Assembly (NCBI GenBank): GCA_903772945.1
Contig: CAICTM010000947.1
Coordinates: 1-41,724, forward strand
Reading direction: 5' to 3'
DNA: 41,724 nucleotides
Source: Seminavis robusta
Lineage: Eukaryota > Bacillariophyta > Bacillariophyceae > Naviculales > Naviculaceae
Below are positions 29,172 through 39,609 of this stretch, in pieces; within the stretch, counting starts at the first letter, position 1, and every line of letters starts with the position of its first letter. Both the position numbers and the translations under genes were made by a program. The notes under the pieces are model-generated. The model did no database searches. It saw only the letters and a list, made by a program, of their open reading frames with translations, and was not told where the DNA came from.

Positions 29172-31101
29172 TGTCTCGAGGAGGGTTGATGCTGACTACA
29201 AGCTTTCTCTCTACTAGATTAGTAGAGAGCCAACAGAAGACAAGAAGAAATGAATTCAATCATTCAATCCGTGCTGTACCAGGTAGACTGTGGATCGATC
29301 GATTTGCTTGGTCTGTTTTTGAAGGAAGGCAGATAAAGATAAATGATGTGGTGGTTACGGGTACTAGTAGACTTACTTAGACTCAACTTCTAGCCAGTGG
29401 TTTATCGGCTCTTGGACTGTGTCGGATTACAAGAATTAGTTATTAAATAAATAGATAAATAGATACGTCAAGGAGCCAGGGGGGCTAAGCCCATTAAAGG
29501 TCTCCTTTAAAAGGATGTGAATGGATGCCACAGGACGGATGCGATTGATGGGGCCAATGTCGCAACGTCGCAACCACGCAGTCTCCGATGCACGTGCATG
29601 GGAGAAGGGGGGGCATGCAATAACGTCAGCCTTACGATTCGCCGCTGCCGCTCAATCTTCCCCTCGCCTCTCAGGTCGTAGTGCAAAAGCTGTAGAGCTG
29701 GTACATGTAATATGTAATCACATGTCGACAATCCAGCTCGATCGTGGAACTTCAAGCTCGAATTCCGTCCGAGCAGTACATACATGTACGGCTGAATTTG
29801 TTCAATGCGTTTACAGTAGCGCAAACGCTGAAGGCGATGGCCTGTCACAGTTAGCCAAATAATGCTTCAAGGAGTCTTCCTCGACTCCCAGCTTTTGTAT
29901 TATTCTGTGACTCTTGCTATGGCCAGCCTGCATCTAGGGCCTGCCAACTCCATTGGAGAGCCTCACATTCTCCAACACAACTACTAGTAAGTACAATCTC
30001 CAACAAATCTCCAAAAGATCCCCATCATTTATTATAGAACAGAAGCTAGCTATCCCTCACTTTTCCCCTTGAACTCGTTATTCTATCACTCTAGAGCCCA
30101 AGCCAGTGCACCTTTGGAGTTCAGGTACATGTAGTTGCGGTAAATAATACTTTTTAAGCAAAAAATGCAGGGTAAAACGTATAAACTATAACCCTTCTAA
30201 ACCTGTCTTCCAGAGCAATAGGACCTACGTGGAGGGCGTACCAGTACATACCTCAAATTGTTTGTGCGTTCTATTGTGGGACGAAGCGCACGGAAGAGCC
30301 AAGAAAGAAATCGTACATCTCGGCATCCCCCGGTCTCTGAGCTAGCCACCGGTAGCTAGTTAGCATTAGCTGCTAGCTACCGGTACGGCGAGAATCTGGG
30401 CTCACCTCATCGGCCACAATGGCGGCATATTCCAAAGCTTGTACCTGGTACTTCACAACCGTTTCAATAAACATGTGCCTCACCGTACAGGGGTTGGCAC
30501 TTCTGGGGCGGCGATGACGGATCTTGGACGAGAAACCAGGTTCTGTCATTTCTCAAGTCAAAGGGCGTCTACCAGAGTAAACTAGGGAGGATATCTACAG
30601 AAGCCAGCCAGCGAGGGACAGGCTTAGGCAAAGAAGAAGACTTACAGCTATAGGGGCTCCGATTCTTCCTTACTAGACTTTTCATCGCTCCCAGCCCTTT
30701 TTCTTCGAAGCCACGAACTTGTAATTCGCAACCGCGAGGTTCCCCTTGTTTCACGCTCTGTTGCTATACCTCGCTCTTGCTACATGGCACCAATAGAAGG
30801 TGGGGTGTTTCGTAACTTGAGTTCTCACATTTCTCGTGGTCTCAGTCGGCATGTCCATCGCGTTCGACTACCGTAGCTAGAAGATCATCTCTGATTTCCC
30901 CCTTTCAGGTCCGCTCCTCTCGCAAACCACATTGTTGCCTTTCACTCTTCGACGAGTTAAAAAGACTCTGTCTAAAATGTCACCAAGTACGATACCGCAC
31001 AAAAACCGCATCATCAGAGTTCACGTGTACCAACGAGCTAGAATACAGCAACATCCCATCCAATCATGGTCGGCAGGAGCTCATGTTCAAGTCAATTCAC
31101 G
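29172..31101. other. intergenic, no supported gene
   Basis: About 1.9 kb. Paired 113-residue ORFs on opposite strands at 29507-29862 have no domain or clear codon bias and are probably chance. TACCGGTA occurs at 30378-30385 within gctagc-rich sequence. The first ~200 bases would hold the LRR B promoter; nothing else is recognised. Confidence 0.5.
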
Positions 31102-32976
31102 TCATACATCATGCTCCTTGTACACTGCCTTCAACAGCTGTTGCATATCATGCATCATTGCGTTTTGGGCAACAAGAGTTTTTTGCATCGCGGTCGATTG
31201 GGCCGACTGGGCATTCAGTGCTCTTTCCATGTCGTTCATTCTACCCATAATTTCTGCAAGGTTGACATTGCTGCTAACAGGGCTGCTCTCTTGCATGCGG
31301 CCATTTCGCGAGCTGTGGCTGATATCCATTCCGTTGTAATTGCGGACCACAAACGTGTTGATTGGTGGTGGCTGACCAATGATCGGTCCATGCGTCCTGT
31401 TGGTTACCTTTTCCACAATCTGCCCCTCTTTGTGGAAACAACCAAGTTTCTGTGCGTACGTGGCAATGAGACTCACCACAAGAGCAACAGCCATGGCCCC
31501 CCAATGCACAACAAACGTTCCAAGCATTTGCTCTACTGTCAGTGTATCCGCATTAGCGGTTGCTCCACCTGCTGCCTTTGCACCACCGCCCTTCAGCATT
31601 CTATGCTCGGACGAAAGACTGGTACCCAAAGGCATCTCGTCCTCTTGGTTTGTCGGCGTCAAAAGTTGCCGGTTAGACCCATCAAAGTTGTCATCATCAT
31701 TGTAGGCGCAAACTCCGTCATCATCCAATGCTCTGTATTTTCTTTTGAGCTCTTCTAGGAACCCTTCTTCCACAAGATTTACCAAGTGAAGATTTACGAC
31801 ATCTCGGACCAAGCTGCTGCATTTGTCCCCCGCATCGGCTATAACTGCAAATCCTGCATGGCTTTTCTTGATAATGTCACCCACCCACTCCAAATCGCAG
31901 TCCGGGTTGAATGCTTCCATTAGCTGAACGCTGTGCCACTCATCAAACCCCGCCACGAGCAATTCGCATTCACCATTTCGTAATGCGTCAAAAGCGGCCA
32001 GGTGACTTTCTCTGGCTTCCCGGAGCGCCTTTGGATACGTATCTCGAATGTAAAAGTCCATGTTGGTGTTGTCCACCGTACAGACTCGATACCCATACAC
32101 TACGGCAGATTCCATAGAGTCCACCAAAACGGGCTCTAATTTGGAATCCACAAACAGAGAGGCGAGATTTGCCGTGTATGTAGCAGTGATCACCAGTGCC
32201 CAAAGTGTCATGCTGACCCCAAATATTCTTCCAGCCAGGCTGCTGGGGGCATATTCAAAGTTTTGGGAGAAATTGATGGCACTGAGATAAATGTTGTCGG
32301 ACATCCATTGGTACAGAGACCTCTCTTCCCTCTCTCCATTGAGATATTCAATGACCTGGTATACAAGTCCTGACAGTATAATTGTGAAGACAATCATTCC
32401 CCAAACAGCTGGTTCAAAAGGTTTGGTCCAATTGAAGAGATCTATGGAATTGGATTGTCGCAGGTTTCTCCTTCTGTCAATCAAAATAAAGCTCGAGTCG
32501 AACCACGGCTCTGTGAACGTGACGCCAAATTCCATTCGTTCGACGGAATGATCCCATGCGTCAATCGATATATCGTAATTTTCCACACTCCAGAGCAGCA
32601 TCTCTGTGGATGTCATGTTGTACGTGTGCGGCGCTGCCGTGACGCCAAAGGATTTCCGCCATGTGAAAAATGCGCGTTCCGCCACTGCATCGAGCAACTC
32701 AATGGCAATCCCTCCATCTGGACTGTTGACGTAATCGTCGCCTTGGATAAAGACAGGTTGTAGCGCTAGACCAGCGAGGGCGTCCTTCAGCTCAATGTCT
32801 CCATTACGGTACAGTTCGTATCTGTCGCAGACGTGCTGTCGATGACTACTGTAGCCAGGAGAATAGGGGTTTGTGTCAAAGGCTGGTATCTCCCCATCAA
32901 TGAGACCATGAGCTATACCAGTAGTAGAGACACTCAGGATGAATACAGAAAGGAACCAAACCACGGGCTGGGGCAT
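31102..32976 (-). CDS. ionotropic glutamate receptor-like channel
   Basis: An intronless frame of 624 residues encodes a ligand-gated cation channel subunit. A signal peptide (about 1-23) is followed by ligand-binding half S1 (~70-170), M1 at 191-212 and a re-entrant pore loop at about 229-245. M3 at 250-275 carries TYTANLASLF, the diatom version of the SYTANLAAF gating signature. Ligand-binding half S2 spans ~276-415 and M4 488-508. The usual amino-terminal LIVBP/Venus-flytrap domain is absent, which shortens the protein to the bacterial-like core, as known for several algal receptors. An unusual ~70-residue low-complexity linker separates S2 from M4. The cytosolic tail ends in a Met/Gln-rich coiled coil (~570-618) that could assemble subunits. 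The S1 arginine that normally contacts the ligand carboxylate could be R148 (ERMEFGVTFTEP), but spacing is one residue off, so ligand identity is open. Confidence 0.9.
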   Translation of the reverse strand: MPQPVVWFLSVFILSVSTTGIAHGLIDGEIPAFDTNPYSPGYSSHRQHVCDRYELYRNGDIELKDALAGLALQPVFIQGDDYVNSPDGGIAIELLDAVAERAFFTWRKSFGVTAAPHTYNMTSTEMLLWSVENYDISIDAWDHSVERMEFGVTFTEPWFDSSFILIDRRRNLRQSNSIDLFNWTKPFEPAVWGMIVFTIILSGLVYQVIEYLNGEREERSLYQWMSDNIYLSAINFSQNFEYAPSSLAGRIFGVSMTLWALVITATYTANLASLFVDSKLEPVLVDSMESAVVYGYRVCTVDNTNMDFYIRDTYPKALREARESHLAAFDALRNGECELLVAGFDEWHSVQLMEAFNPDCDLEWVGDIIKKSHAGFAVIADAGDKCSSLVRDVVNLHLVNLVEEGFLEELKRKYRALDDDGVCAYNDDDNFDGSNRQLLTPTNQEDEMPLGTSLSSEHRMLKGGGAKAAGGATANADTLTVEQMLGTFVVHWGAMAVALVVSLIATYAQKLGCFHKEGQIVEKVTNRTHGPIIGQPPPINTFVVRNYNGMDISHSSRNGRMQESSPVSSNVNLAEIMGRMNDMERALNAQSAQSTAMQKTLVAQNAMMHDMQQLLKAVYKEHDV

Positions 32977-33948
32977 CTTCAGTGTTTGCTAATGCAAAGT
33001 GATCAACCAACGGATATGGAAAGTGGAGCAGTGGTAGGAAGAGGTCATCTTTTCAATTGAGTTGCAAATTCTGTTTCTTTTACACGCCATTGCCGGTTTT
33101 GCTCTTTCGGTCATTTTACATTCTGGACCCAAGATCCCTAATTTTAAAAAAGATTTAGGTTTCCAGAAGGAAGAACGTGGAAACGGGATTGAATGATGAA
33201 TCGAATCGAATCGAATCGAATCGCTCAAGAAAATGTGATTCACAGCTCGCGCTGGTTTAATTGTTACCAGATCGTTCTGCATGCGGTCCGAGTGTCAACA
33301 AGGTTCGCACCTGGGTGCTGAAATTCGATGAGGCAACTGCACTACCTTATTGCGTGGATGCGGGGCACTGAATCGAATCGGACCATCCATGCATCTGACC
33401 AGTTTTATCGACCGTGCGAGCGTAGGAGTACGAAGAGCCGCATCCCTGCCTCGTTGATAACGAGATCTAATTTGCTTGCTCTTAATTAATTGCCAAGGCA
33501 AAAAATTGCTCGGAAGGCAGGTTATCATCATAGACATTGAACGCTCGCGGACCGCACGCTTCAAACGCAAGAGAAACCCAAGCTACGCTGGATGCAGTCT
33601 ACAAACTGAAACCAAATAGGGTTGTGTTCCGGCGGCTCCCGCTGGTTTGTCGGGTGAATCCATCAAGATAGCTTCCGAGAAGCAAGAGACGTCACATAAT
33701 GTACTCTTCCATCGAAGGCACCCCCGATTTCTTGGACGATCTTGCAGCTGCAGTGGGCAGGATTGAAAGTCTGGACTCTGAACTCCAACACCACAAAGAC
33801 AATACTGCATCTTGGGGTAGAACTTATGGCTTCTCGAGCAATGGCACTTTTGAAACTCAATCGACCCTAAGAACTGTGCATCTTGCGCTCCTCCACCACA
33901 ATAACGCTCACATCTGGTACATGGTTGTCCTGATCCGGGCTTTTCTCT
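32977..33948. other. intergenic, upstream of the channel gene
   Basis: It contains the (gaatc)5 run at 33198-33222 and another short one near 33370. A plus-strand ORF starts at 33699 and runs into the duplicated LRR flank (described separately). Otherwise nothing is recognised. Confidence 0.5.
33198..33222. repeat. (gaatc)5 microsatellite
   Basis: Five perfect copies of the pentamer gaatc lie upstream of the channel gene. Shorter runs of the same unit occur near 17930 and 33370. Confidence 0.9.
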
Positions 33949-34142
33949 TCCCTGACTTCCAAATACTAGTTGTCACAGCCATGGCTAGAGAATCAATTGG
34001 CAAGTGCGAATGGTGCCTCAACCTTGTTGTCGTCGCAATAATGAGTATCACGATCAACCCAGAGACTGATTACGAGCTCATGACAGCGCTCGTATACAAC
34101 CATCGGGCCTGGAAATGGAACTGGCAGTGTCAAATTAATTGA
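33699..34142 (+). CDS. doubtful 147-residue ORF crossing the duplication boundary
   Basis: The first ~80 residues (MYSSIEGTPDFLDDLAAAVG...) come from unique sequence and have an amphipathic, protein-like pattern. From 33949 the frame runs antisense through the duplicated LRR 3' flank. It may be the 5' part of an older gene cut by the duplication, or a chance frame. No domain is recognised. Confidence 0.2.
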   Translation: MYSSIEGTPDFLDDLAAAVGRIESLDSELQHHKDNTASWGRTYGFSSNGTFETQSTLRTVHLALLHHNNAHIWYMVVLIRAFLFPDFQILVVTAMARESIGKCEWCLNLVVVAIMSITINPETDYELMTALVYNHRAWKWNWQCQIN

Positions 34143-34454
34143 AGTTTGCGGGACGGGATTGTTCCTTTCACAAACTTCCTCTGATTCCATTCCATGAAAT
34201 TCGCCAGCGGAAACTGCATAAGCCCCTGCTTCTCGGACATTCATACCACCTCACTCGACCTCACTAGCTACGATGTATCTAGCAAGGAAAACGAAGAATC
34301 TCAGTACAACATTTGGCCACTGGACCATCACCAGAGCCATATGTGACTGCCATGCAAGTCCAGTACGCCATTTTACATTGCAGAACATCTCAGCAAGGCA
34401 GAATTGCATGTTTGGTGGAAAACTGAAATCTATACATTTGGAATAAGGGGCCAC
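33949..34454 (-). repeat. 3' flank of LRR C, inverted copy of the LRR A flank
   Basis: It matches 17320-17826 on the opposite strand with few substitutions and a few single-base indels. It includes the whole 83-residue small ORF. Confidence 0.85.
33993..34244 (-). CDS. 83-residue small ORF behind LRR C
   Basis: This is the second intact copy of the ORF found behind LRR A, starting MNVREAGAYAVSAGEF and ending FALAN. It has no recognisable domain. The four base differences from the other copy comprise three amino-acid changes and one silent change, so the pair gives no sign of strong protein-level constraint. Confidence 0.35.
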   Translation of the reverse strand: MNVREAGAYAVSAGEFHGMESEEVCERNNPVPQTSINLTLPVPFPGPMVVYERCHELVISLWVDRDTHYCDDNKVEAPFALAN

Positions 34455-37227
34455 TCAATTTGCAAGGCATACCCCTGTGTTGTCGCAACAACTGGTGCAG
34501 CAATCATCACCACATTCGATTGTGGGAACTCCAGTTCCGGGATTTGGCAAGCAGTCAGCCACAACCGCAGAAGAGAGTCCATAATTATCAGTAGAATGGC
34601 ATACAGATACAGGAACAGTGCCAGTGAGCTCATTCCCATTCACTTCTAGTTCATTCAGCTTAGTCAGTGCCCCAATCTCATTGGGAATTGTGCCATGGAA
34701 GTTGTTGTTGGCCACATTCAGTCTCCAGAGATCTGTCAAAAGACCAAGTGATGTACTGATGGTCCCAGAAAAGTTGCAATTATTCAGGGACAAAGCACCG
34801 AATTCGGTGAGTTCAGTATACAATTCTTCTGGGACCGTCCCTTCCATATTGGAGTAGGAAGCATGGAACTCGCTCAATTGAGTGGCCAGACCAATTTCCG
34901 AGGGTATGGTTCCTCCAATGCCAGTGTGCATTACAACCATAAATCGCAAGTGCGTTAGCAATCCAATTTCACTTGGCAGGGTGCCCGTAAGCTTTAGGAG
35001 AAGGAATGGTTGAAGGATTAGGCCAATATTCCGATTTTTCATGGTATAGGCTGCTCATGCAAAGGGCAATAACTCACATCATTTCGATAAACCATTAGAT
35101 ACTCAAGAGAACCCATGTGGAATATTTCCAGTGGGAGAGACCCTGTCAGTGAATTGTTGTTGAGAAAAATTCTCTTCAAGGGGGACATCCCCACTTCAGA
35201 GGGGATTGTCCCAGTCAGTCTGTTTGAAGAGATTTGAAGTGTGGTAAGTTTTGCATTTCCTTCATCGAGAATTTCAAACCATCCAGCAGGGATGGGTCCT
35301 GAGAGTTGGTTGATGCCCAACCGGAGATTCTCCAATGAAAAAGAGAGCAGCTTTGGTGGAAGCATTCCACTCAGCATGTTGTATGTCAACTCGATATTTT
35401 TCAGGTGTGGCAATTGTGAAATCTCCCATGGGAGGGGGCCATTGAGATGGTTCCAAACTGAAGCATATATTCGAATGTGTAAGAAGTCAATGACACAATT
35501 CACATGTTCGGCCGAAAATACTTACGAACTTTTAGCCCAACAACTGTCATCTCTTTTGACTGTACAGTCTCACAGGCCACTCCAGCCCACTGGCATTCAT
35601 GACTGGCAGAGAGCCACAGATCACCCCAAATGGTTGATGTTGCTTCACCAGTTACAATGTCTGGCTCATAGCAGAATGCGCTTCCTTGGGGAGTTGCTGG
35701 TGGATTGCACTCCTTCCATCGTTGATGCCTTGTGGTTTGGTAATAGAAGAGCACCAAAAGGAATCTCTGAACCAAATTCGGAGAGTTATACTCTAGCTGG
35801 ATTGGATCCTGGTTGACAATCCAATCAAAGGCTTTGTGCCTTGTCTCCAGCATGAACTCTAGGATTTTACCATCATTTCCTTCTCCAGATCCTTCCACAT
35901 GTTGGAAGTATTCCTTTCCCAAAATGATTTTCAAGGCAATTTCAATTTCAGGTGCTGCAACAGCATCTCTTATTGTGGTGGGCGCCATGGTGCTGCTGCC
36001 ATCCACATAGATCTTCTGGCTGCAGTGTCCGGTGCCACAAACAGCCCCAACAACGACAGCAGTCATGACTAGAATGCAGAAGATTCCTTCCATAATGTAG
36101 AACGGCCAATTGCTTCTCTTCTGGCTGTTTTGGTTCCCATTATGAGCAGTAGCAACGGGCAAGTCATCCTCAGCTACAGGTCTTGCTTCTGCCAATGATT
36201 CTGGTGGAGGTTGTTGGGTATCTCCTCCTTCCTCTTCATCAACAGCAGTATTCTGATTTTCGCCCCTTGTTGATAGATTTGTTTGCCGTTGGGAAAAGTT
36301 TCCGAATGGATTGGAAACAGGATGTGCCCCCGGAACACTGGCAGTGTTACCAGGAGGTGGAAAATCTTGGGCCCCTGGAAAATCTTGATGCCAATTGTTC
36401 TCATCGACACTACTAGAAATCCCCACAGAAACTACTGGATTTCTTCTGGCATCCAGAATTCCCAGATTCTTGTTGCTGTCCTCATTGACACTAGAAATCG
36501 CGGCAGTAATTGCTGGATTTCTTAATCCCGCATCCTTGTTCTGTCCCAGCCCATCAAGGACCTTAATAACACCTTGCTCATCTTCATTGTCAATTTTCTT
36601 TGCCACCTCATCCTCACTAACGGGATGCCCCTCCTGAATGGCAAAACCAATGCATGGATGATTCTGTCCTCCCTTTGTTTTTGGTGAATTAATAATGGTA
36701 ACACCATCTGTTTTATTTGTAGATGAAATCTGATGATCGCAGTATATTTGGTTTTTCTGGTTGATTCTCGATTCCAAGCTTGCCAGGGATGGGACAGTGG
36801 CTGATTCCTCCTTTTTGACTGCTTTCTCTTGTTCTGCTTGCAATCGATTTTCGTCAATCTTGCTTTCATCAGTGGGTTCTTGGTGTGATGATGATTCCTC
36901 CTGAAGTGGCGGCAGCAGACCAAGTGAAGGTGTTGTTGTCGATCCTCTTGGCTGCTGTGTGACTGGCTGGAATTGAGGATCGTCTACATCTTCGGTATCG
37001 TGTAGATTCTGTGCTGATGGGTACATGTGAGGGACAAACAGCTGAGCATCTTGAAAGTGAGTAGTCACGGAAGAAGCACAGGTCATGTCTTCTGTTCTAC
37101 CAGAGACATCAATCACACTGGGTGGGTCCACTACCGACTCATGCTCGACATCTTGTTGCCCTGACTGTGGCTGTGGCATTCCGACAGCGTTTGTATTGCT
37201 TCCAGTAAGATCGGGAGTAGTGAACAT
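34455..37227 (-). CDS. LRR gene C: single-pass leucine-rich-repeat membrane protein
   Basis: Three minus-strand exons, 37227-35526, 35457-35078 and 34991-34455, give 872 residues. Intron 1 is 68 bases, phase 1, and contains a stop. Intron 2 is 86 bases, phase 0. The N-terminal ~370 residues are acidic, Gln/Ser/Pro-rich and clearly homologous to gene B. The membrane helix is at about 374-396, followed by CGTGHC, the N-cap-like region with C.W.GV.C, and plant-type LRRs. Exon 2 keeps a full extra repeat segment (LTTLQISSNRLTGTIP) that A and B have lost. The Cys-rich C-terminus is nearly identical in all three. Orientation is N-terminus inside, LRRs outside, by the positive residues before the helix (KRSNWPFY). 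No kinase domain is present. Confidence 0.85.
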
Positions 37228-38040
37228 AGTCTACTATCAATTGCTCTGTCAGCCGGAGATAGTGGTGATGAGGGTTTTGCCAACGGTGTGTCAAAGCTTA
37301 TCGGTGCATGGTTTGTGTCGGCTGTCGGCTGCGAGGTGGTAAACAGAGCTGTAAACAGCTTGATGAGTTTACCCTTCGAAAACTAATTCTTAATACTGTA
37401 ACATTCTTGACTCAGGAATTAAAGTCATGGAACCGGGTTCTTGGCAATGATGGATAAGGCATAAGGCGGGTAAATGATGTGTAAATAGTTAAATATTTTA
37501 GTAGTTAAATAGTAAGGCAGATGCCGTCCGGAGAAGAACATCGACTTCACTCTACTATTAATATTTTAAAATACTGTAGTGGGGGGTCCAAGAAGACCTC
37601 AGATTGTCCTGACAGCTCGCGCTGGATTATGGTGGATTGGATCAGGCCGACAACTTCTTGGCATTGAAGCTTCTTCTAGCTGCACGTAGCTAGTAGAGAT
37701 TGCGACAGCTTGAGATGGTATGGCTTACTAGTAGTAGCGTTGAACTTTAATGATGGATACAGTACCATTAGAGGAGAGGTGAATGATCCAATCAAGTGCA
37801 GTACTACCGGTAGTAACAAAGGCTGCAGGCTGGGCTTGTCCCACACCACGCCAATATAGACTACCCCGTACCTGTTCTGCATTGAAAGGCATGATTTGGA
37901 TTGAATTCCATCGTGTAGCATCAGGTTGACTTCCAAATTTTTCGCTGTCATTGGAAATTGTACAAGTGCTTGTTTTGTTTCTCAAAAGTTCATACCACCT
38001 CCATACTGTAGTGGGGTGACACGTCTAGAAGCACGGTACA
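37228..38040. other. intergenic between LRR C and the glycosyltransferase
   Basis: AT-rich, with a TACCGGTA octamer at 37805-37812. A cagctcgcgctgg word at about 37610 also occurs near 33243. An 85-residue minus-strand ORF at 37728-37985 is described separately. Confidence 0.5.
37728..37985 (-). CDS. doubtful 85-residue ORF
   Basis: It reads plausibly as protein (PFNAEQVRGSLYWRGVGQAQ) with no signal peptide or known domain. It starts only 55 bases from the divergent glycosyltransferase gene, leaving little room for two promoters. It could be a gene fragment or chance. Confidence 0.22.
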   Translation of the reverse strand: MRNKTSTCTISNDSEKFGSQPDATRWNSIQIMPFNAEQVRGSLYWRGVGQAQPAAFVTTGSTALDWIIHLSSNGTVSIIKVQRYY

Positions 38041-39609
38041 ATGGCCACTGTGACGAGTGCCATCACCAGAGCCAAGCCATCAGTATCAGCATCAGGACTC
38101 TTTCGATCCTCTTGGTGGAGAACGTCTCATCAAGTTTTATTTCTTCTGTCTTTTTGGGCTTGTCTGTCCATCATCTACTACTTGGTGTTCTGGCAGTCCT
38201 CCTCTCAGACTTCCATAGTACCGGTACACGACACAGTTACCACGGAAGCCATTCAAGGAAACGTTGCCACCAACAACCACAATCATCCAGAAAGAGGAGT
38301 GGATGTTGTGTTAAAATATCCGGACTATTGCCAACACTACGATGGCGTTTTGCTCATCAGTCAAGGCGACCGTAATGGAGCTGCTGGAACCATCTTTTAT
38401 TTGTTTATACTCAATCAGTTGCTCTATGCGGAACAGCACAACTTACAGCCTTGGATTCATTTGAACTCTGTGTCCAGGCATGTCTATGATCACCACCAGC
38501 ATGCCACATATGCAAGTAGCAGCACAGAAGACACGAGTATCACCTACCAATTTACAGAGGAGCTTCAGTTGACTTGGGAACACTTTCAGGATCCATTGCT
38601 ACCCAACAAGACATTTCCCTATCCTGGAACACCAGTCTATTCATCATCACCATCATCCAACAATGACAATAAACCCGTATCTATCACGGTTCATGGCTCG
38701 GGAGTTTGGAACTCCTACTTTCAATCCATTGTACCTCTACAGCTGTCCAAAAATAATGATCAGACAGCATTTGTAACGCATGTCGACATTACCAAACCAT
38801 GTCCCAACAAGCCCCTCCTTCGCTTCCAATCGGATCTCATTCTAGTGAAAGGACTCCATTTGCATTGTCCCTACTGTGTACGAGCCTGGAAATACGGGGG
38901 GGTGCCACCCAGTCTCAAATTGCCATCCAACAACTACCTCGAATGGTGGGCACCCATGCGAGAGACGGGGCATCGCATCGTATCGACCTACTATCAGTTG
39001 TTGCCGTCTCTACAGCAGCAACAACAATTTGACAGCAGCAAGAACCAGAAATGCATGGCCGTGCACATTCGTCATTCCGACAAGGCCAACAAACGCACCA
39101 AAATTCCATTGGCCGCGTTTCTGCCCTACTGTCAAGCCTATTTGGAAGAAAACAGCAATGATGATGTGTACATTTACGTGGCCACCGACTCGAGTCGAGT
39201 GCTGGACAAGATTCAAACCGAATGGCCAGAACCAGTCCAACGACATGTCCGCTGGCAAGATCACGTCATTCGATCTCCCAATGGGACCGCAGTCTTTGAG
39301 CAAGCATTTTTGCAACAACAACAACAACAGGGCAGTACTAGTAGTAGTGGCCATCATCGAACCAATACCGAAGTGTTGGTGGACATTGCTGCCATGGCAC
39401 GGTGCGATTGGATCGTACATGGACTGAGTGCCGTCTCGGAGGCCGCCATTTACACTCATCCAACCATGTTTCGCGATCATGCCATCAACCTGGAATTCTA
39501 CCAATACTACAAACGACGACGACGGCGTAACAACGCGACCGATCCGGATGCACCCCCGTCGATTGAAGCCTTCCGCGCCATGTTACGACAACAAGAAAGG
39601 GGCTTGTAG
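38041..39609 (+). CDS. type II membrane glycosyltransferase, fucosyltransferase-like
   Basis: A single frame of 522 residues. A short basic N-terminus and a membrane helix at about 30-51 give type II (Golgi) topology, followed by a Ser/Thr/Asn-rich stem. Residues ~110-145 (GAAGTIFYLFILNQLLYAE) resemble the G-x-G-N-x-L-type motif near the start of GDP-fucose-using GT-B enzymes. H342-I-R-H-S-D-K matches the H-x-R-x-[S/T]-D-K box of GT23 alpha-1,6-fucosyltransferases, where the Arg binds GDP. VLVDIAAMARCDWIVHGLSAVSEAA (444-468) has the pattern of the C-terminal nucleotide-sugar site. Poly-Gln runs at ~324-329 and ~425-430 are coded by caacaa microsatellites. It probably adds fucose to N- or O-glycans; acceptor and exact family (GT23 or a relative) are uncertain. 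Confidence 0.78.
   Translation: MATVTSAITRAKPSVSASGLFRSSWWRTSHQVLFLLSFWACLSIIYYLVFWQSSSQTSIVPVHDTVTTEAIQGNVATNNHNHPERGVDVVLKYPDYCQHYDGVLLISQGDRNGAAGTIFYLFILNQLLYAEQHNLQPWIHLNSVSRHVYDHHQHATYASSSTEDTSITYQFTEELQLTWEHFQDPLLPNKTFPYPGTPVYSSSPSSNNDNKPVSITVHGSGVWNSYFQSIVPLQLSKNNDQTAFVTHVDITKPCPNKPLLRFQSDLILVKGLHLHCPYCVRAWKYGGVPPSLKLPSNNYLEWWAPMRETGHRIVSTYYQLLPSLQQQQQFDSSKNQKCMAVHIRHSDKANKRTKIPLAAFLPYCQAYLEENSNDDVYIYVATDSSRVLDKIQTEWPEPVQRHVRWQDHVIRSPNGTAVFEQAFLQQQQQQGSTSSSGHHRTNTEVLVDIAAMARCDWIVHGLSAVSEAAIYTHPTMFRDHAINLEFYQYYKRRRRRNNATDPDAPPSIEAFRAMLRQQERGL

Noticed and set aside
29507..29862. Overlapping 113-residue ORFs on both strands
   Set aside because: Neither has a domain, signal or consistent codon pattern; open frames on both strands fit chance.
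35241..35816. 191-residue plus-strand ORF, and similar ones at 27578-28109 and 16319-16519
   Set aside because: They are antisense shadows of the LRR genes; the same mirror frames appear in all paralogues because the coding strand is conserved.
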